Below are positions 1 to 9,074 of a stretch of 64,000 nt of DNA, in pieces. Position 1 is the stretch's first letter, and each line of letters starts with the position of its first letter. The notes beneath the pieces were generated by a model, which was not told the origin of the DNA, made no database searches, and saw only the letters and a program-made list of their open reading frames with translations. Source of the stretch: Enterococcus pallens ATCC BAA-351 (GTDB lineage: Bacteria > Bacillota > Bacilli > Lactobacillales > Enterococcaceae); contig NZ_ASWD01000002.1 in the NCBI RefSeq assembly GCF_000407485.1, forward strand, positions 1,054,001 through 1,118,000. Direction: 5' to 3'. The position numbers and the translations under genes were made by a program.

Positions 1-2441
1 TAATATTGGTTCAGGTTAACTACCCGTATTTTCAGAGTAGAATTTGGAAAGACATAAGTTGAACACCTAAAATTACGGTGATCACCATTGTAAATAGAAT
101 AAGGAAATGTGGTGTCTGAAATAGTTACCCAAGGGTACTTGCCGTATACACCACCTCCAGTGTCAGTTTCATAATAGAAACTTAGCCTATTGAACCCTCT
201 CCCAATTTCACCATCAGGCAGCTGGAATTCCTCTTCATAAACCTCGCCCGCAGCTATTTCCTGATTGATTTCAATTATTTGTGGATGATCAACTGCATCA
301 AAATCGATTTCAGCAGAAACTGAACCACTAGTTGCTGTAATTGTCGCGGTTCCTTCACTTAATGCTTCAACAACTCCAGTTTCACTAACAGTTAGAATTG
401 ATTCATCACTACTATGCCAAACGAGTGTTTTATCCGTTGCATTTTCTGGATAGAATTTTACTTGTGTTCTTACTTTTCGATCATTCCCTACATAAACCTC
501 TTTAAACTCAGTTGATAACTCAATTCGCTCTAAAGGAATAATTGCCTCATTCACTCTAAGCTCACATGTTGCAGTTAAGCCATTACTTGTTCTAGCGGTT
601 ATTATTGCGGTTCCTTCACTAATACCGATGACTTCTCCATTCATAACGGTCGCGACACTTTCATCACTGCTGCTCCATCCAATGGTCTTATCATCCGTAG
701 TATCTGCTGGCGTGATTGTGGTTTGTAAAACTTCTGAGGTTCCCTCGTCCAATTCTAATTGGTTCTTGTTTAAAGTAATGTTAGTAATATTCTTAGGCTT
801 TTCGGAACCTTTTGGAAAGATATTTAACACATAGTTAGTTTTGTATGCTTCTTCATCTATATGATAGAACCTACGTAGTTTAGGTAATATATAGTAGCTC
901 TTACCTGCTTCAAAGGAATAAGAAAAGTATTTTTGTTCCTCCTTTTTAAGATAAGTTCCATTCTCATCCCAGATCATGAATTCCCACACTTGATTTAACG
1001 CTACGTTATTTGGTCCCAATACTTCTCCATCAATTGTATATTCGCCACTAGATTCAGCTTTAAATTTGAAATAATCCAAATCAGAGTATTTGTAAAAGTA
1101 ACCCCACTGGCTTACACTACTTTCAATCTGTGTTGCCGTCTCAAACTTATCCCCATGGTCATCAACACGAACAGTCTTTGCTTTATATGTCTGTCCGTTG
1201 TCTTTCGAATGGCAATAAATATCTACAGATCCTGATTTACGATATTTTGGTGAGTAGGGGTCTTTCAACTCCATATCTAAAATATCCGTATCTGAACTCG
1301 TATAGTAGATTTCTTTATTACTAGCATTTTCTGGTATAAATATTGGTGGTCTGGTAGAAAAAGATCTTCCTTTTTCTACATCTTCCACTTGGTCATTATT
1401 ACTAAACTCAATTCGTTCCAACGGTACATAATTTTCATCTACTACATTCACCAAACAAGTAGCCTGTTTTCTGTTGTCATCAGTAGTAAACGTAATAGTT
1501 GTTTGACCATGATTCTTGCCTGTTACTTTTCCAGCGTAATCAACAGTAGCGATTGACTTATCACTCGTTGTCCATTTTCCTTCTTTAATCGTTGCATTGC
1601 TCGGCAGCACATTGACACTTAGTTGATGTGTCTGATCCTTCTCTAGCGAAAGTAATTGATTGGACAAGGAAACATCAGTCACTTCAACTTCTGCTTGACC
1701 TGTCACCCAAAAATCAATCATTTGCTTAGCAGTATTGGTAATTTTCGAACCGCCATTATTTGAAGTGTTTACCCCTCCTGAATGAATAGCAATCAATTCA
1801 TTGTTTATGTTGTAGACAGGGCTGCCGCTATTTCCACCTGTTGAGTCAGCACTATACGTAATTCCGTTATAATATATCTGATTGACCGATCCTTTTCCTG
1901 TCCACATTGTCTTGTTTTTCTCACCAGGGTATCCAGTAAGAGTCACCGACTCCTGCAAGGAAATATTCTGCTGAAGTGGAAACCACCCCGTTTCCTCTCC
2001 TAGGTTACGATCCAGCTTAATTGCTGCTAAATCGTAGGAAGAATTGAAACTAGTTATCTTCGTCCATGAAGCTGCGCCTAAAATTTGTGCAGCCTCTGCA
2101 TAATACTTGTTGTTTAATCCATCGAAACCCGCATGGACCTTCACATCCGTTGCCCAACCCTTAGATGAATTGAATAAAACATGTCCGCAAGTTAAAACCG
2201 TATCTTTAGAAACCATTGCTCCACTGGCGTAAGTTTGCGAACCATCTGCAAAAGTAATATCTAAGAATACAGTCCAGCGATAGGGTGCTTGCTCCAAATG
2301 TTCTCCACTAACTAACTCACGATCATCTGGTCCAATAATAATTCTTGGCTTAATTGTATTTTCTGCAGCATACGTATGACCTATGAATCCAACACTTGCC
2401 ATGAGTGCTAGCAACAACCCTAACAGTATTTTTCTTTTCAC
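1..2441 (-). CDS. Secreted V8-like (trypsin-fold) serine protease with Ig-like repeats, 3' end missing
   Basis: The reading frame starts at a GTG preceded by GAGGAGG seven bases upstream and stays open for 813 codons to the left edge, so the C-terminus is not in the window. Residues 1-25 are a signal peptide ending AYA. The protease domain covers about residues 30-245. Its likely triad is His87 (LTCGHV), Asp137 (YDLAAI) and Ser205 (GGNSGSPV), the arrangement of staphylococcal V8 and other glutamyl endopeptidases. Three bacterial Ig-like (Big_2) domains follow at about 254-335, 542-622 and 627-704, with a PPC-like beta domain between the first and second. The gene lies 145 bp beyond the matrix operon in the same direction and may be its last member or have its own promoter. 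Substrate is unknown; processing of matrix or host protein is inference. Confidence 0.85.
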   Translation of the reverse strand, partial: MKRKILLGLLLALMASVGFIGHTYAAENTIKPRIIIGPDDRELVSGEHLEQAPYRWTVFLDITFADGSQTYASGAMVSKDTVLTCGHVLFNSSKGWATDVKVHAGFDGLNNKYYAEAAQILGAASWTKITSFNSSYDLAAIKLDRNLGEETGWFPLQQNISLQESVTLTGYPGEKNKTMWTGKGSVNQIYYNGITYSADSTGGNSGSPVYNINNELIAIHSGGVNTSNNGGSKITNTAKQMIDFWVTGQAEVEVTDVSLSNQLLSLEKDQTHQLSVNVLPSNATIKEGKWTTSDKSIATVDYAGKVTGKNHGQTTITFTTDDNRKQATCLVNVVDENYVPLERIEFSNNDQVEDVEKGRSFSTRPPIFIPENASNKEIYYTSSDTDILDMELKDPYSPKYRKSGSVDIYCHSKDNGQTYKAKTVRVDDHGDKFETATQIESSVSQWGYFYKYSDLDYFKFKAESSGEYTIDGEVLGPNNVALNQVWEFMIWDENGTYLKKEEQKYFSYSFEAGKSYYILPKLRRFYHIDEEAYKTNYVLNIFPKGSEKPKNITNITLNKNQLELDEGTSEVLQTTITPADTTDDKTIGWSSSDESVATVMNGEVIGISEGTAIITARTSNGLTATCELRVNEAIIPLERIELSTEFKEVYVGNDRKVRTQVKFYPENATDKTLVWHSSDESILTVSETGVVEALSEGTATITATSGSVSAEIDFDAVDHPQIIEINQEIAAGEVYEEEFQLPDGEIGRGFNRLSFYYETDTGGGVYGKYPWVTISDTTFPYSIYNGDHRNFRCSTYVFPNSTLKIRVVNLNQY

Positions 2442-2483
2442 TTTGACACCTCCTCAGAATTAGTAATTATTCGTTACCCCCAC

Positions 2484-2512
2484 ATATAATTTCTTAGTAC
2501 CCATCAAATCAA
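2484..2512 (-). promoter_or_regulatory. Possible promoter of the serine protease gene
   Basis: On the minus strand TTGATT (2507-2512) and TTATAT (2484-2489) are separated by 17 bases, about 43 bp before the GTG start at 2441. Both hexamers are imperfect, so this is only a candidate. Confidence 0.3.
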
Positions 2513-2562
2513 TGCTTTACACTTAAAACACTCACCTCATGAGTATTGCTTTTTTATTAAGA

Positions 2563-2585
2563 GGGATACAGAAAATTCTGTACCC
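2563..2585 (-). terminator. Hairpin after the last TasA-like gene
   Basis: GGGATACAGAA pairs with TTCTGTACCC directly after the stop of the 2586 gene. There is no U-tract in the minus direction, so it may be a weak terminator or an mRNA 3'-end stabiliser. Confidence 0.35.
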
Positions 2586-3224
2586 CTAGTTATCGGTCAT
2601 AGTCTTCAGGGTATTATTGATGGTTTTTAGTGGATCATCCGTTGGTACGGTTCCCTGCCACCAAGCCTTTTGATACGCCTCTTCATTACAGTTGATGGTT
2701 TCTACCTTCAATGACAATGAGAAAGTGGCACCATGGTATTGATCACTTAGGCTGCTGGAAAGCTTGACTGTCTTGAACAGACTCGTGGTAGGTTTCCCTG
2801 CAGGCACGGCTTCCTTTACATAGTAGTAATAGCCGTCTCCGCCATCCTTCCACTCACTTGTATTCAATTGTTCCAGCTCCAAATCCTTCCCAATCACTAA
2901 CGGCAGTGTCCGGGTATTGTTGGGATCACCTGCGATTGTTGTCCGTACTTCAGGCAAGACCATTACCCGAACGAATTGCTTAATCGTTCCAGTATTTTTG
3001 ATGGTGACATCCTTACCAATTGATTGGTCCTTCGGTATTTCAGTAATCGGCGTAAAGGCTTCTACCAATTTAGTTTCCACCTGGCCGATTTGGAAATCAT
3101 TCACTTTTTCGTCTGTGTCTGTCATAGCTGCATACACCAGATAGCCGCCGCCAGCTACTAAAAGGATGGAGCAGATAGTGACTAATACATAGACAGCACG
3201 AACTGATTTTCTTCGCAAATTCAT
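2586..3224 (-). CDS. SipW-dependent TasA/BsaA-like matrix protein (third copy)
   Basis: The 212-residue product has a basic N-terminus, one hydrophobic segment at about residues 10-33 and then TDTDEKVNDFQ, the pattern of SipW-type signal peptides. The body carries VTIKNTGTIKQFVRVMV, close to the 'SNTGT..VFVR' signature of TasA/CalY/BsaA proteins, which form extracellular fibres in Bacillus and Clostridium. It is the shortest of the three paralogues here (others at 3237 and 4885) and lacks a cell-wall anchor. It starts 12 bp after the upstream paralogue's stop, so the two are cotranscribed. Export by the adjacent SipW-type peptidase and a role in the biofilm matrix follow from the family and context. 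Confidence 0.75.
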   Translation of the reverse strand: MNLRRKSVRAVYVLVTICSILLVAGGGYLVYAAMTDTDEKVNDFQIGQVETKLVEAFTPITEIPKDQSIGKDVTIKNTGTIKQFVRVMVLPEVRTTIAGDPNNTRTLPLVIGKDLELEQLNTSEWKDGGDGYYYYVKEAVPAGKPTTSLFKTVKLSSSLSDQYHGATFSLSLKVETINCNEEAYQKAWWQGTVPTDDPLKTINNTLKTMTDN

Positions 3225-3236
3225 CCTGCTCCTCCT

Positions 3237-4076
3237 TTACTTCGCTAGTTTCCCTTGATACAGGTTATACACATAATCGGTTGAAACCAGACCCCAATCA
3301 TCTAATAAAGATTTGGTTAGATCATGAGCATCCATCTCTGGTACCAGCTTGTACAGAGCACCTTTGTATTGATTGGCATACTCTGCACTTAACGACACAC
3401 TGTCCAAGAGATTCTCGGTTTCTTCACCTGGCTTCAGCACCTCTGAATAATAAAAGTAGCCGTTTTCGTAATACCAATACTTCGTTGTTCCAGGCGGTAC
3501 CGTTGAATCAAACACTTTTCCTGCTTGATAGGTTAACTCAATTGAAGGAAGCGGTTGGGTACGCGTCCCATTGTAGACAATCTTCTGATCAGTTAAAACC
3601 TTATCCGCTTTGTAATATTTGCTGGCACTTTGTTCATAGGTGTTACCCTTCTTCCAAGTAGACGTGTCGTTTACCTTAATAGCCGTCGTTGGAACTCCAT
3701 AGACCTTCAAATTTCCATTGCCATCGCCCGTGCCTACGTGATTGTCAGTCACATCGGTTTCAAATCCCGCAAAGAATTCTGTCAAAGAAATGCGCACAAG
3801 TGCGGGGACTTCCCCAGTATTTTTCACTCGGATATTCTTTTCCTTTGTAGTGCCGGGTGACCAATGAAACACCTGATTGAAGTCTTCAACAATTACTGCA
3901 CCTAACCGCTTATGGTTAGCCACATTCCGATTGACCCGTTCATCACTAGAGGTAATCCAAGCATATGTGCTGCCAACAATTAAAAGCAAACTCAACGCGA
4001 TGGAGAAGCAGGCAAAGAGTGCCTTGCTTTTAACAAAGACTTTTAGTAAATGTCTTCGTTTGTCTTTTTGGCTCAT
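3237..4076 (-). CDS. SipW-dependent TasA/BsaA-like matrix protein (second copy)
   Basis: The start chosen is the ATG at 4076, which has AGGAGG seven bases upstream and overlaps the TGA of the preceding LPxTG gene as ATGA, suggesting coupled translation. A longer frame to 4106 lacks a better site. The 279-residue product has a membrane segment at about residues 15-40 followed by AWITSSDERVNRNV, nearly the same motif as in the 4885 protein (AWITSQDQRVNKV). VKNTGEVPALVRISL is the TasA-type signature. It is probably a minor or accessory fibre subunit. Cleavage by the SipW homologue is inferred from the signal type. Confidence 0.8.
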   Translation of the reverse strand: MSQKDKRRHLLKVFVKSKALFACFSIALSLLLIVGSTYAWITSSDERVNRNVANHKRLGAVIVEDFNQVFHWSPGTTKEKNIRVKNTGEVPALVRISLTEFFAGFETDVTDNHVGTGDGNGNLKVYGVPTTAIKVNDTSTWKKGNTYEQSASKYYKADKVLTDQKIVYNGTRTQPLPSIELTYQAGKVFDSTVPPGTTKYWYYENGYFYYSEVLKPGEETENLLDSVSLSAEYANQYKGALYKLVPEMDAHDLTKSLLDDWGLVSTDYVYNLYQGKLAK

Positions 4077-4840
4077 TCCCGCTCCTCCTCTCGGCGTTTT
4101 TTCCATAAGAACAATGCAAGTAACACCAACAACAAGCCGGAAAGAAACTGGTAAACCAGCTGTTCACCGGTTTGCGGCAAACGTTTTCCGCTACCAGAGG
4201 TTCCTGCAGTAGTCGTTGGACCAGTTCTTGGTAAGTCTCCTGAACCACTAGGTGCTGTAGGATCGCTTGGTACAGTCGGCTCTGTTGGCTCGCTGGGTTC
4301 TGTTGGTTCTGTTGGTTTTTGATCCTTGGTACCAATAAAAGTCCAGTAGAATTGCAGGGTACTGTCTTCTCGCAAATCTTCATTGGTTAGGCTGCCATCG
4401 ACAGAGAATTTTGCGACGAGAACCTTGTCAGTCCCATACTTGCACACACCTAGTTCCAAAGGGGTTTTCGTCCAATCCGTTTTGCCATCGCCTAGTAATG
4501 GACCATGGTAAATTTCTTTATCATCCAAAGTTAAGGTCATCGTAATATGCTCTTTCCAATCCACTGACCCCGTAGAGTCGCCTTCTTCCACCAACATCCC
4601 TAAAGAAAAGGGCTCCTCCAGATCCAAACTGCGGATGGTTATCTCTTTTTCATACATATCACCAGGCAGAATATTCACTAAATCAACATAGTATTCCCCT
4701 TCAGATGTTGCATAGACACCATCAGAATCCCCGATTACCATGCCGGGAGGAAGTGCTTGTGCGGCTTCTGCTGAACGTAATCCTCCAAAACAAGCAAGGA
4801 GACACATCAGAATACCGAATATAGCTTTGAGCTTGCGCAA
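4073..4840 (-). CDS. LPxTG-anchored surface protein of the matrix operon
   Basis: The 255-residue protein has a signal peptide (cleavage near SAEAA, residue 26), a beta-rich domain of about 140 residues, a Pro/Thr/Glu/Ser stalk of repeated PTEP/PSEP units, and a C-terminal LPQTG, hydrophobic stretch and KKRREEERE tail. It should therefore be fixed to peptidoglycan by a class A sortase, which is not encoded here. Sitting between two TasA-like genes, it is a plausible wall anchor for the fibres, as TapA is in Bacillus, although no sequence likeness to TapA is visible. A second LP-type motif, LPRTG, occurs upstream of the stalk end. The anchor role is inference. Confidence 0.75.
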   Translation of the reverse strand: MRKLKAIFGILMCLLACFGGLRSAEAAQALPPGMVIGDSDGVYATSEGEYYVDLVNILPGDMYEKEITIRSLDLEEPFSLGMLVEEGDSTGSVDWKEHITMTLTLDDKEIYHGPLLGDGKTDWTKTPLELGVCKYGTDKVLVAKFSVDGSLTNEDLREDSTLQFYWTFIGTKDQKPTEPTEPSEPTEPTVPSDPTAPSGSGDLPRTGPTTTAGTSGSGKRLPQTGEQLVYQFLSGLLLVLLALFLWKKRREEERE

Positions 4841-4884
4841 CTTTTTCCACCCCTCCCTTTTTCATGGTTTTATTTCCATAGTGA

Positions 4885-6129
4885 TTATTGTGTTAATTTG
4901 TCGTAAATAGCCTTAGTAATTGGTTTGGTTGCTGGTGTAATATCTAATTTCCAACCACTACTATCTGTTAATGCTTCTGGAGTCGCTTGGATTGCTTCCA
5001 TTTTTACAACTAAATCGTAAGAAGCATTTCTGTATTCTGTACCCATCGCACTGCCAAATACTAGTTTGTCTAATAATTCTGCTGTAGTCACACCATTTTT
5101 CAGTGGTTGAGTATAGTAGAACCAGCCATCTTCAGAGTTGTAAATCCAGTTATCTGTTGCGGTAGCTAAAGCGGCTTGACCAATAACTGCTGCAGTATAA
5201 TTTACGTTGATTTCACTCTTGCCTAAACCTGTAGGATCAGTATCTGCTTGAACAGCTTTTTGTCCAGCTCCTGTAGGAATTTGCGCAGTGTTTGTTGTTA
5301 CTGATTCACCAGGAATTGCAGCTATACCTAAATCTGCAATTGTGTACTTGTAGCTCACACCATGACGGTTACCGCTTGTTCCCAGCAAAGCATTCCCAGT
5401 CAAGTTTCCTGCTTCATCTTCTAGTGAAGATTTCGCCCAATTAGCAACTGTGTGTTTGTAGCCATTTTCAAAGTAGCCATATTGCGAATCAGAAACTGTG
5501 AAGGTCCAATCTTTCGCATCATTACTTGCTTCAGTGTCTTTATTAGGAATAGTGACAGTTGCTGTCATGTCTTGGTATTTCCCAGGCGCATACTCATGAA
5601 CAACTTTTGGTTCATCGTTGTATGAAATAGCTCCGGTTACACCATCAACAATTCTTCCACCTTTAACAAATAGTTTTGTATTAGGCTCCAATCCGGTTAC
5701 ATTTGTCGCTTCTACGTATCCAGTCACTAATGTTTCCGCTGGCATATGTTTGCCTAAGCCTGGATCGTTTGCCACATAGGTATACTTAGCGGAAGGAACT
5801 GCTCCTGCACCAGTCGTTGGCGCGAATTTGATTTCACCTTTGTTGGTCAAGTGCTTCAAGACTTCTTCATAAGAAACTCGAACAAATACACTTGCAGTAC
5901 CTGTGTTAGAGATAGATACTTTTTTAGTAGCCTCTGTACCCGCTACTAACGGCTTTGGTTCCCATTCCTCATTGATGGTTACACTGTTATCAACAACCGC
6001 TGATGAACTCACCTTATTGACCCGTTGATCCTGTGACGTAATCCAGGCAAATGTCCCGGAAATAGCTGCGATTAAGGCTAAACCTGCTGCTGCAGCCATC
6101 AGCTTTTTCTTTTTACTGTTCTTCTTCAT
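4885..6129 (-). CDS. SipW-dependent TasA/BsaA-like matrix protein (first, largest copy)
   Basis: At 414 residues this is the longest of the three paralogues. A lysine-rich N-terminus (KKNSKKKK), a hydrophobic core at about residues 10-28 and FAWITSQDQRVNKV give a textbook SipW-type signal. VSISNTGTASVFVRVSY is the TasA/BsaA core motif. An insertion of about 200 residues in the middle accounts for the extra length. AGGAGG lies eight bases before the start. It is the first matrix gene after the peptidase gene and therefore probably the main fibre subunit; that ranking is inference. Confidence 0.8.
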   Translation of the reverse strand: MKKNSKKKKLMAAAAGLALIAAISGTFAWITSQDQRVNKVSSSAVVDNSVTINEEWEPKPLVAGTEATKKVSISNTGTASVFVRVSYEEVLKHLTNKGEIKFAPTTGAGAVPSAKYTYVANDPGLGKHMPAETLVTGYVEATNVTGLEPNTKLFVKGGRIVDGVTGAISYNDEPKVVHEYAPGKYQDMTATVTIPNKDTEASNDAKDWTFTVSDSQYGYFENGYKHTVANWAKSSLEDEAGNLTGNALLGTSGNRHGVSYKYTIADLGIAAIPGESVTTNTAQIPTGAGQKAVQADTDPTGLGKSEINVNYTAAVIGQAALATATDNWIYNSEDGWFYYTQPLKNGVTTAELLDKLVFGSAMGTEYRNASYDLVVKMEAIQATPEALTDSSGWKLDITPATKPITKAIYDKLTQ

Positions 6130-6192
6130 TTCTTTTCCTCCTATAGTTTTCCTTTTTTTGTTTTTTTATATAAACACCTGCAATGCAGATGG

Positions 6193-7149
6193 TTATACCC
6201 CATTTGGATACCTATTTCTTTTGGTTGATTCTCTTACTGTGTCTGGTTGTAAAAAGTATGCTTTGAGTACCAGAAAGAACCCAAAGGTCGATAGGACACA
6301 AACAATACATAACCAGAGATTTTCTTGAACAAAATTAAGTACACTGCCCATTCTCGGAATTACAAAGGTGACCTTCCCGTAGACTCGCGAGGCTTCTATT
6401 GGAGGATCTTTACTTTCATTTGCATCCCCTTTGGTGACAATGTAGTCTCCTTCTTTACCATTCAATTCAGTTAAACGCTCTACCATTCTATGAGTCAGGT
6501 AACGATCGCCATCACCAACCTGGAAAGTAACAATATCTCCTTCCTTCACCTGACTACCATCCGTCATCTTCACCAGTACAATGTCGCCTGAATAGAATCC
6601 TTTGGACTGAGCATCTGGCTGTGATGCCATCGAATCAGTTAACACGCGATAAAACCGATGACCAAAAATGGCCGCATCTGATTTTTCACTAAAAGCAAAC
6701 ATCAAGGAACTCAATAGAATGCCAATCGTCAACGTGTAGAAAAACAAGTTGTAAATGAATAAAAAGATTTTTCGATTCGTTGATGCTTTAGCTTCACGCA
6801 ATGGTTGACTGCCAGTAGATGCCGGCCGTTGCTGTACTGGGCGTTGCCTTGGTGGAATTACTTCACGTTCGTATCCTCTAGGAATGGGTCGCGGCCTTTC
6901 ATCGTGATAATGATTGACTGGTCGCCTTTCCCCTCTAGGCGGTTGGTGCCGATCAACAGGTGGATAGTACTCTCGATTGTAATTTCTTCTAGGCGGCACT
7001 GAACGATGATTGGTGAGCCTTGGCCTCCGATCGTTGTAACGATCATCCACATAGTCATCCTCTTCGTATCTCCTGCTCGGCCGACGTTCAGAAGGGGCTC
7101 GCTCCCGATAAGGTGGTTCTTCCTTTCGATAGTCCCGTGTTCTCGGCAT
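6193..7149 (-). CDS. sipW: SipW-type (ER-type) signal peptidase I with long basic N-terminal extension
   Basis: The start at 7149 has AGGAGGGG five bases upstream; a longer frame to 7185 is less likely. The 318-residue product has Ser173 (LTDSMAS), His220 (LTHRM) and Asp242 (GDAN). This is the Ser-His type of catalytic centre found in SipW and eukaryotic signal peptidases instead of the Ser-Lys pair. Membrane segments lie at about 128-153 and 275-305. Residues 1-125 are unusual: Arg/Pro/Tyr-rich with mixed charge, predicted disordered and cytoplasmic, and absent from classical SipW of about 190 residues. It lies just upstream of three proteins with SipW-type signals, so it is their likely processing enzyme. 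Confidence 0.85.
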   Translation of the reverse strand: MPRTRDYRKEEPPYRERAPSERRPSRRYEEDDYVDDRYNDRRPRLTNHRSVPPRRNYNREYYPPVDRHQPPRGERRPVNHYHDERPRPIPRGYEREVIPPRQRPVQQRPASTGSQPLREAKASTNRKIFLFIYNLFFYTLTIGILLSSLMFAFSEKSDAAIFGHRFYRVLTDSMASQPDAQSKGFYSGDIVLVKMTDGSQVKEGDIVTFQVGDGDRYLTHRMVERLTELNGKEGDYIVTKGDANESKDPPIEASRVYGKVTFVIPRMGSVLNFVQENLWLCIVCVLSTFGFFLVLKAYFLQPDTVRESTKRNRYPNGV

Positions 7150-7162
7150 GATTCCCCTCCTC

Positions 7163-8263
7163 TCATTGTGCAGTTCGATTACCAATAAGCTGCTTAGCTG
7201 GCCGTTGAGCAGTTGATGGAATTACGACCACTTTTTGTTTAGTTTTAACGGCTATCGCTTCAACTTCCGATGATTCGGAACCTGCCTCACTTGAATTAGA
7301 TTCGTTCCTAATACCTTCCTCAGTTGAAACGACAGTTCTAATTGGTTCTGACAATCCTTCTGTTTCTCCAGCCTTATCCGGCTCACCATCAAACTTCGTT
7401 AACTCATAGGTTTCAATCAATGCATTCAGCTTCTTGTCATAGGAAGTATCCGTCGCGTATTTACCTGTCAGCGCTTTAGTTGCCTCATAGTAGGTTGCGG
7501 CGTTTGTTTTCCAGGTTGCTTGGTAAAATCCTGGATTCCCCGACAATCCTTTTTTTAACAATGCGGCATAATCTTCTAACGATTCTTTATAGCTGGGATA
7601 TTGACGAAATGCTGATTGAATCGTGTATAACTGCCCATTCCCTTTATCTTCTTGTGTATTGAAGGACACGTTTTTCCCTTGATAACTCCCTTTAATTCCG
7701 AACAAATTATGATGCGGTGGACGCGCCAATTGACTGTTACCTGAACCTGTTTCCAGAATTGCTTGGGCAATCATGACCGAAGCATATAATCCTTCATTCC
7801 ATGCAATTTGCTGGGCATCCGCCCCAATGGTTTGAATAAACTCTTCAGTCGTTTGATTTTTCGCCACTGAAAACTGATAATTTTCCTCTACCTTGGCAGC
7901 TGGCAGCGGTGCCTGAACCTTGTTAACTGCTTCTGATGTGGGCATTGTTATAGCCGCTACAGATTCTTCTGTTACTTTTGGTGATTCACCTAAGGCAGTA
8001 GTTGAAGCCGTTGAGTTCCCTTTTTCAATTTCACTATTTGTCGTTTCTTCTATAGAAGAAGCCGGAGGTGTAGTTGATTCAGTTGACTCTTTCTTTACTT
8101 CACTAACAAGACTGGAGCTCGCTGTCACACTGGAAGCCACTTCCTGTTGTAACGATATTGACTCCTGCGTTTCTGCTAAAACAGTTTGTTTCACTTGAGT
8201 TTGATAAATTGTAAATAAACAAAGGCTTAACCCCAAGCTTCCCAGCAAGACCTTACCCTTCAT
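7163..8263 (-). CDS. Secreted glucosaminidase-domain (GH73-type) peptidoglycan hydrolase
   Basis: The 366-residue protein has an N-terminal signal peptide (about 1-30), a Ser/Thr/Glu-rich linker to about 125, a glucosaminidase domain at about 130-295 (AQAILETGSGNSQLA with the probable catalytic Glu; HHNLFGIKGSYQG; YPSYKESLEDYA) and a Ser/Glu-rich tail with no wall-binding module. The domain resembles enterococcal AtlA and other N-acetylglucosaminidases that cleave the glycan strand. Its start overlaps the end of the 8253 gene by 11 bp. Within a matrix-export operon it may open the wall for fibre assembly or release DNA; both are inference. Confidence 0.85.
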   Translation of the reverse strand: MKGKVLLGSLGLSLCLFTIYQTQVKQTVLAETQESISLQQEVASSVTASSSLVSEVKKESTESTTPPASSIEETTNSEIEKGNSTASTTALGESPKVTEESVAAITMPTSEAVNKVQAPLPAAKVEENYQFSVAKNQTTEEFIQTIGADAQQIAWNEGLYASVMIAQAILETGSGNSQLARPPHHNLFGIKGSYQGKNVSFNTQEDKGNGQLYTIQSAFRQYPSYKESLEDYAALLKKGLSGNPGFYQATWKTNAATYYEATKALTGKYATDTSYDKKLNALIETYELTKFDGEPDKAGETEGLSEPIRTVVSTEEGIRNESNSSEAGSESSEVEAIAVKTKQKVVVIPSTAQRPAKQLIGNRTAQ

Positions 8264-8567
8264 CTTGCTTCCGCCTTTCCTGCGGTCGCGGCTGCGGACG
8301 TCCTCTCGGTCTTCTAGGCCGAGCAGCTAACTGCTTCAATTTCAAAAGAACATTGTGATAATGTAACGCTGTCATCCTTAGATAAAGTGCCAACACCATT
8401 AACAACATCAATAGAAACAACTGACTAACCGTGACTACCTCTTGAAAATCCGTAAAATAGAAAAAGATACCTAATATGATGACTCCAAACAGCACGACTA
8501 AAGAGAGAAGCCAATAAACCCAATACCAAAAGGTGTACCATTCGATTTTTTCCTGCAGTGTCTTCAT
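8253..8567 (-). CDS. Small membrane protein with Arg/Pro-rich tail, unknown function
   Basis: The 104-residue product has two membrane segments (about 13-36 and 44-64) and a cytoplasmic tail ending in a run of Arg, Pro and Gln (RPRRPRGRPQPRP). I do not recognise a family. It overlaps lepB by 4 bp (ATGA) and the glucosaminidase gene by 11 bp, so it is tightly coupled within the operon. The basic proline-rich tail echoes the N-terminus of the SipW homologue and could contact the acidic N-terminus of the coiled-coil protein at 10253; this is speculation. Confidence 0.6.
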   Translation of the reverse strand: MKTLQEKIEWYTFWYWVYWLLSLVVLFGVIILGIFFYFTDFQEVVTVSQLFLLMLLMVLALYLRMTALHYHNVLLKLKQLAARPRRPRGRPQPRPQERRKQDEG

Positions 8568-9074
8568 TTATCCTTGTTCCCCTCTTTGACGATTCCTAAA
8601 ATTTGTTTTTCTGAAACTAGTCCGAAGATTCGGCTATCCTTGGAAATGTTGCGATTGTCTCCTAATACAAAGTAATAACCTGGAGGAATAGGCTCCTCAT
8701 ACAACAGTTTCCATTCGAATTGCTCTGTGTTTGCTGCGAACCTATCCGGCGTGGCTACATCATTAACAAATAGCTGGCCGTCTTTGTAATCAATTCGCTC
8801 CCCTGGTAACCCAATAATTCGTTTCAGATACAAATCATTCGGTGCATCAGGCGGATGCAGCACCACCACATCAAACCGTTCTGGTTCACGATGTGCCTTC
8901 ACTTGAACCACTTCTTGTTCCCAGAAGGTTGGATTCATGGATTCCCCACTGACAAAATACTTTGGATATAGCCAGTGATAGGTACGAAACGCTCCAAGAA
9001 ATAGTAAATAGCAAAGAATAAATGCACTTGCGAGTTTTGCAACAATCGGCCAATTTTTGGATCGCTGTCCTCAT
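8564..9074 (-). CDS. lepB: Signal peptidase I (Ser-Lys type), apparently frameshifted near its 5' end
   Basis: The open part 8564-8938 encodes KRIIGLPGE (catalytic Lys) and GDNRNISKDSR, boxes of bacterial signal peptidase I. The catalytic Ser lies in SGESM, one codon before the first in-frame ATG at 8938, so translation must begin upstream. That frame continues up through a membrane segment (about 9045-8960) but meets the stop of the 9071 gene without an ATG, GTG or TTG. The expected ATGA-overlap start at 9074 is in another frame. Removing one base from the A5 run (T5 at 9054-9058 on the plus strand) joins them into about 169 residues. It is either a real frameshift, with activity lost, or a sequence error. 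It is presumably dedicated to operon products with ordinary signals. Confidence 0.8.

Noticed and set aside
8564-9074. Programmed ribosomal frameshift in lepB
   Set aside because: A +1 shift would be needed, there is no prfB-like stop and Shine-Dalgarno arrangement, and the lesion sits on a plain A5 run; mutation or error is simpler.
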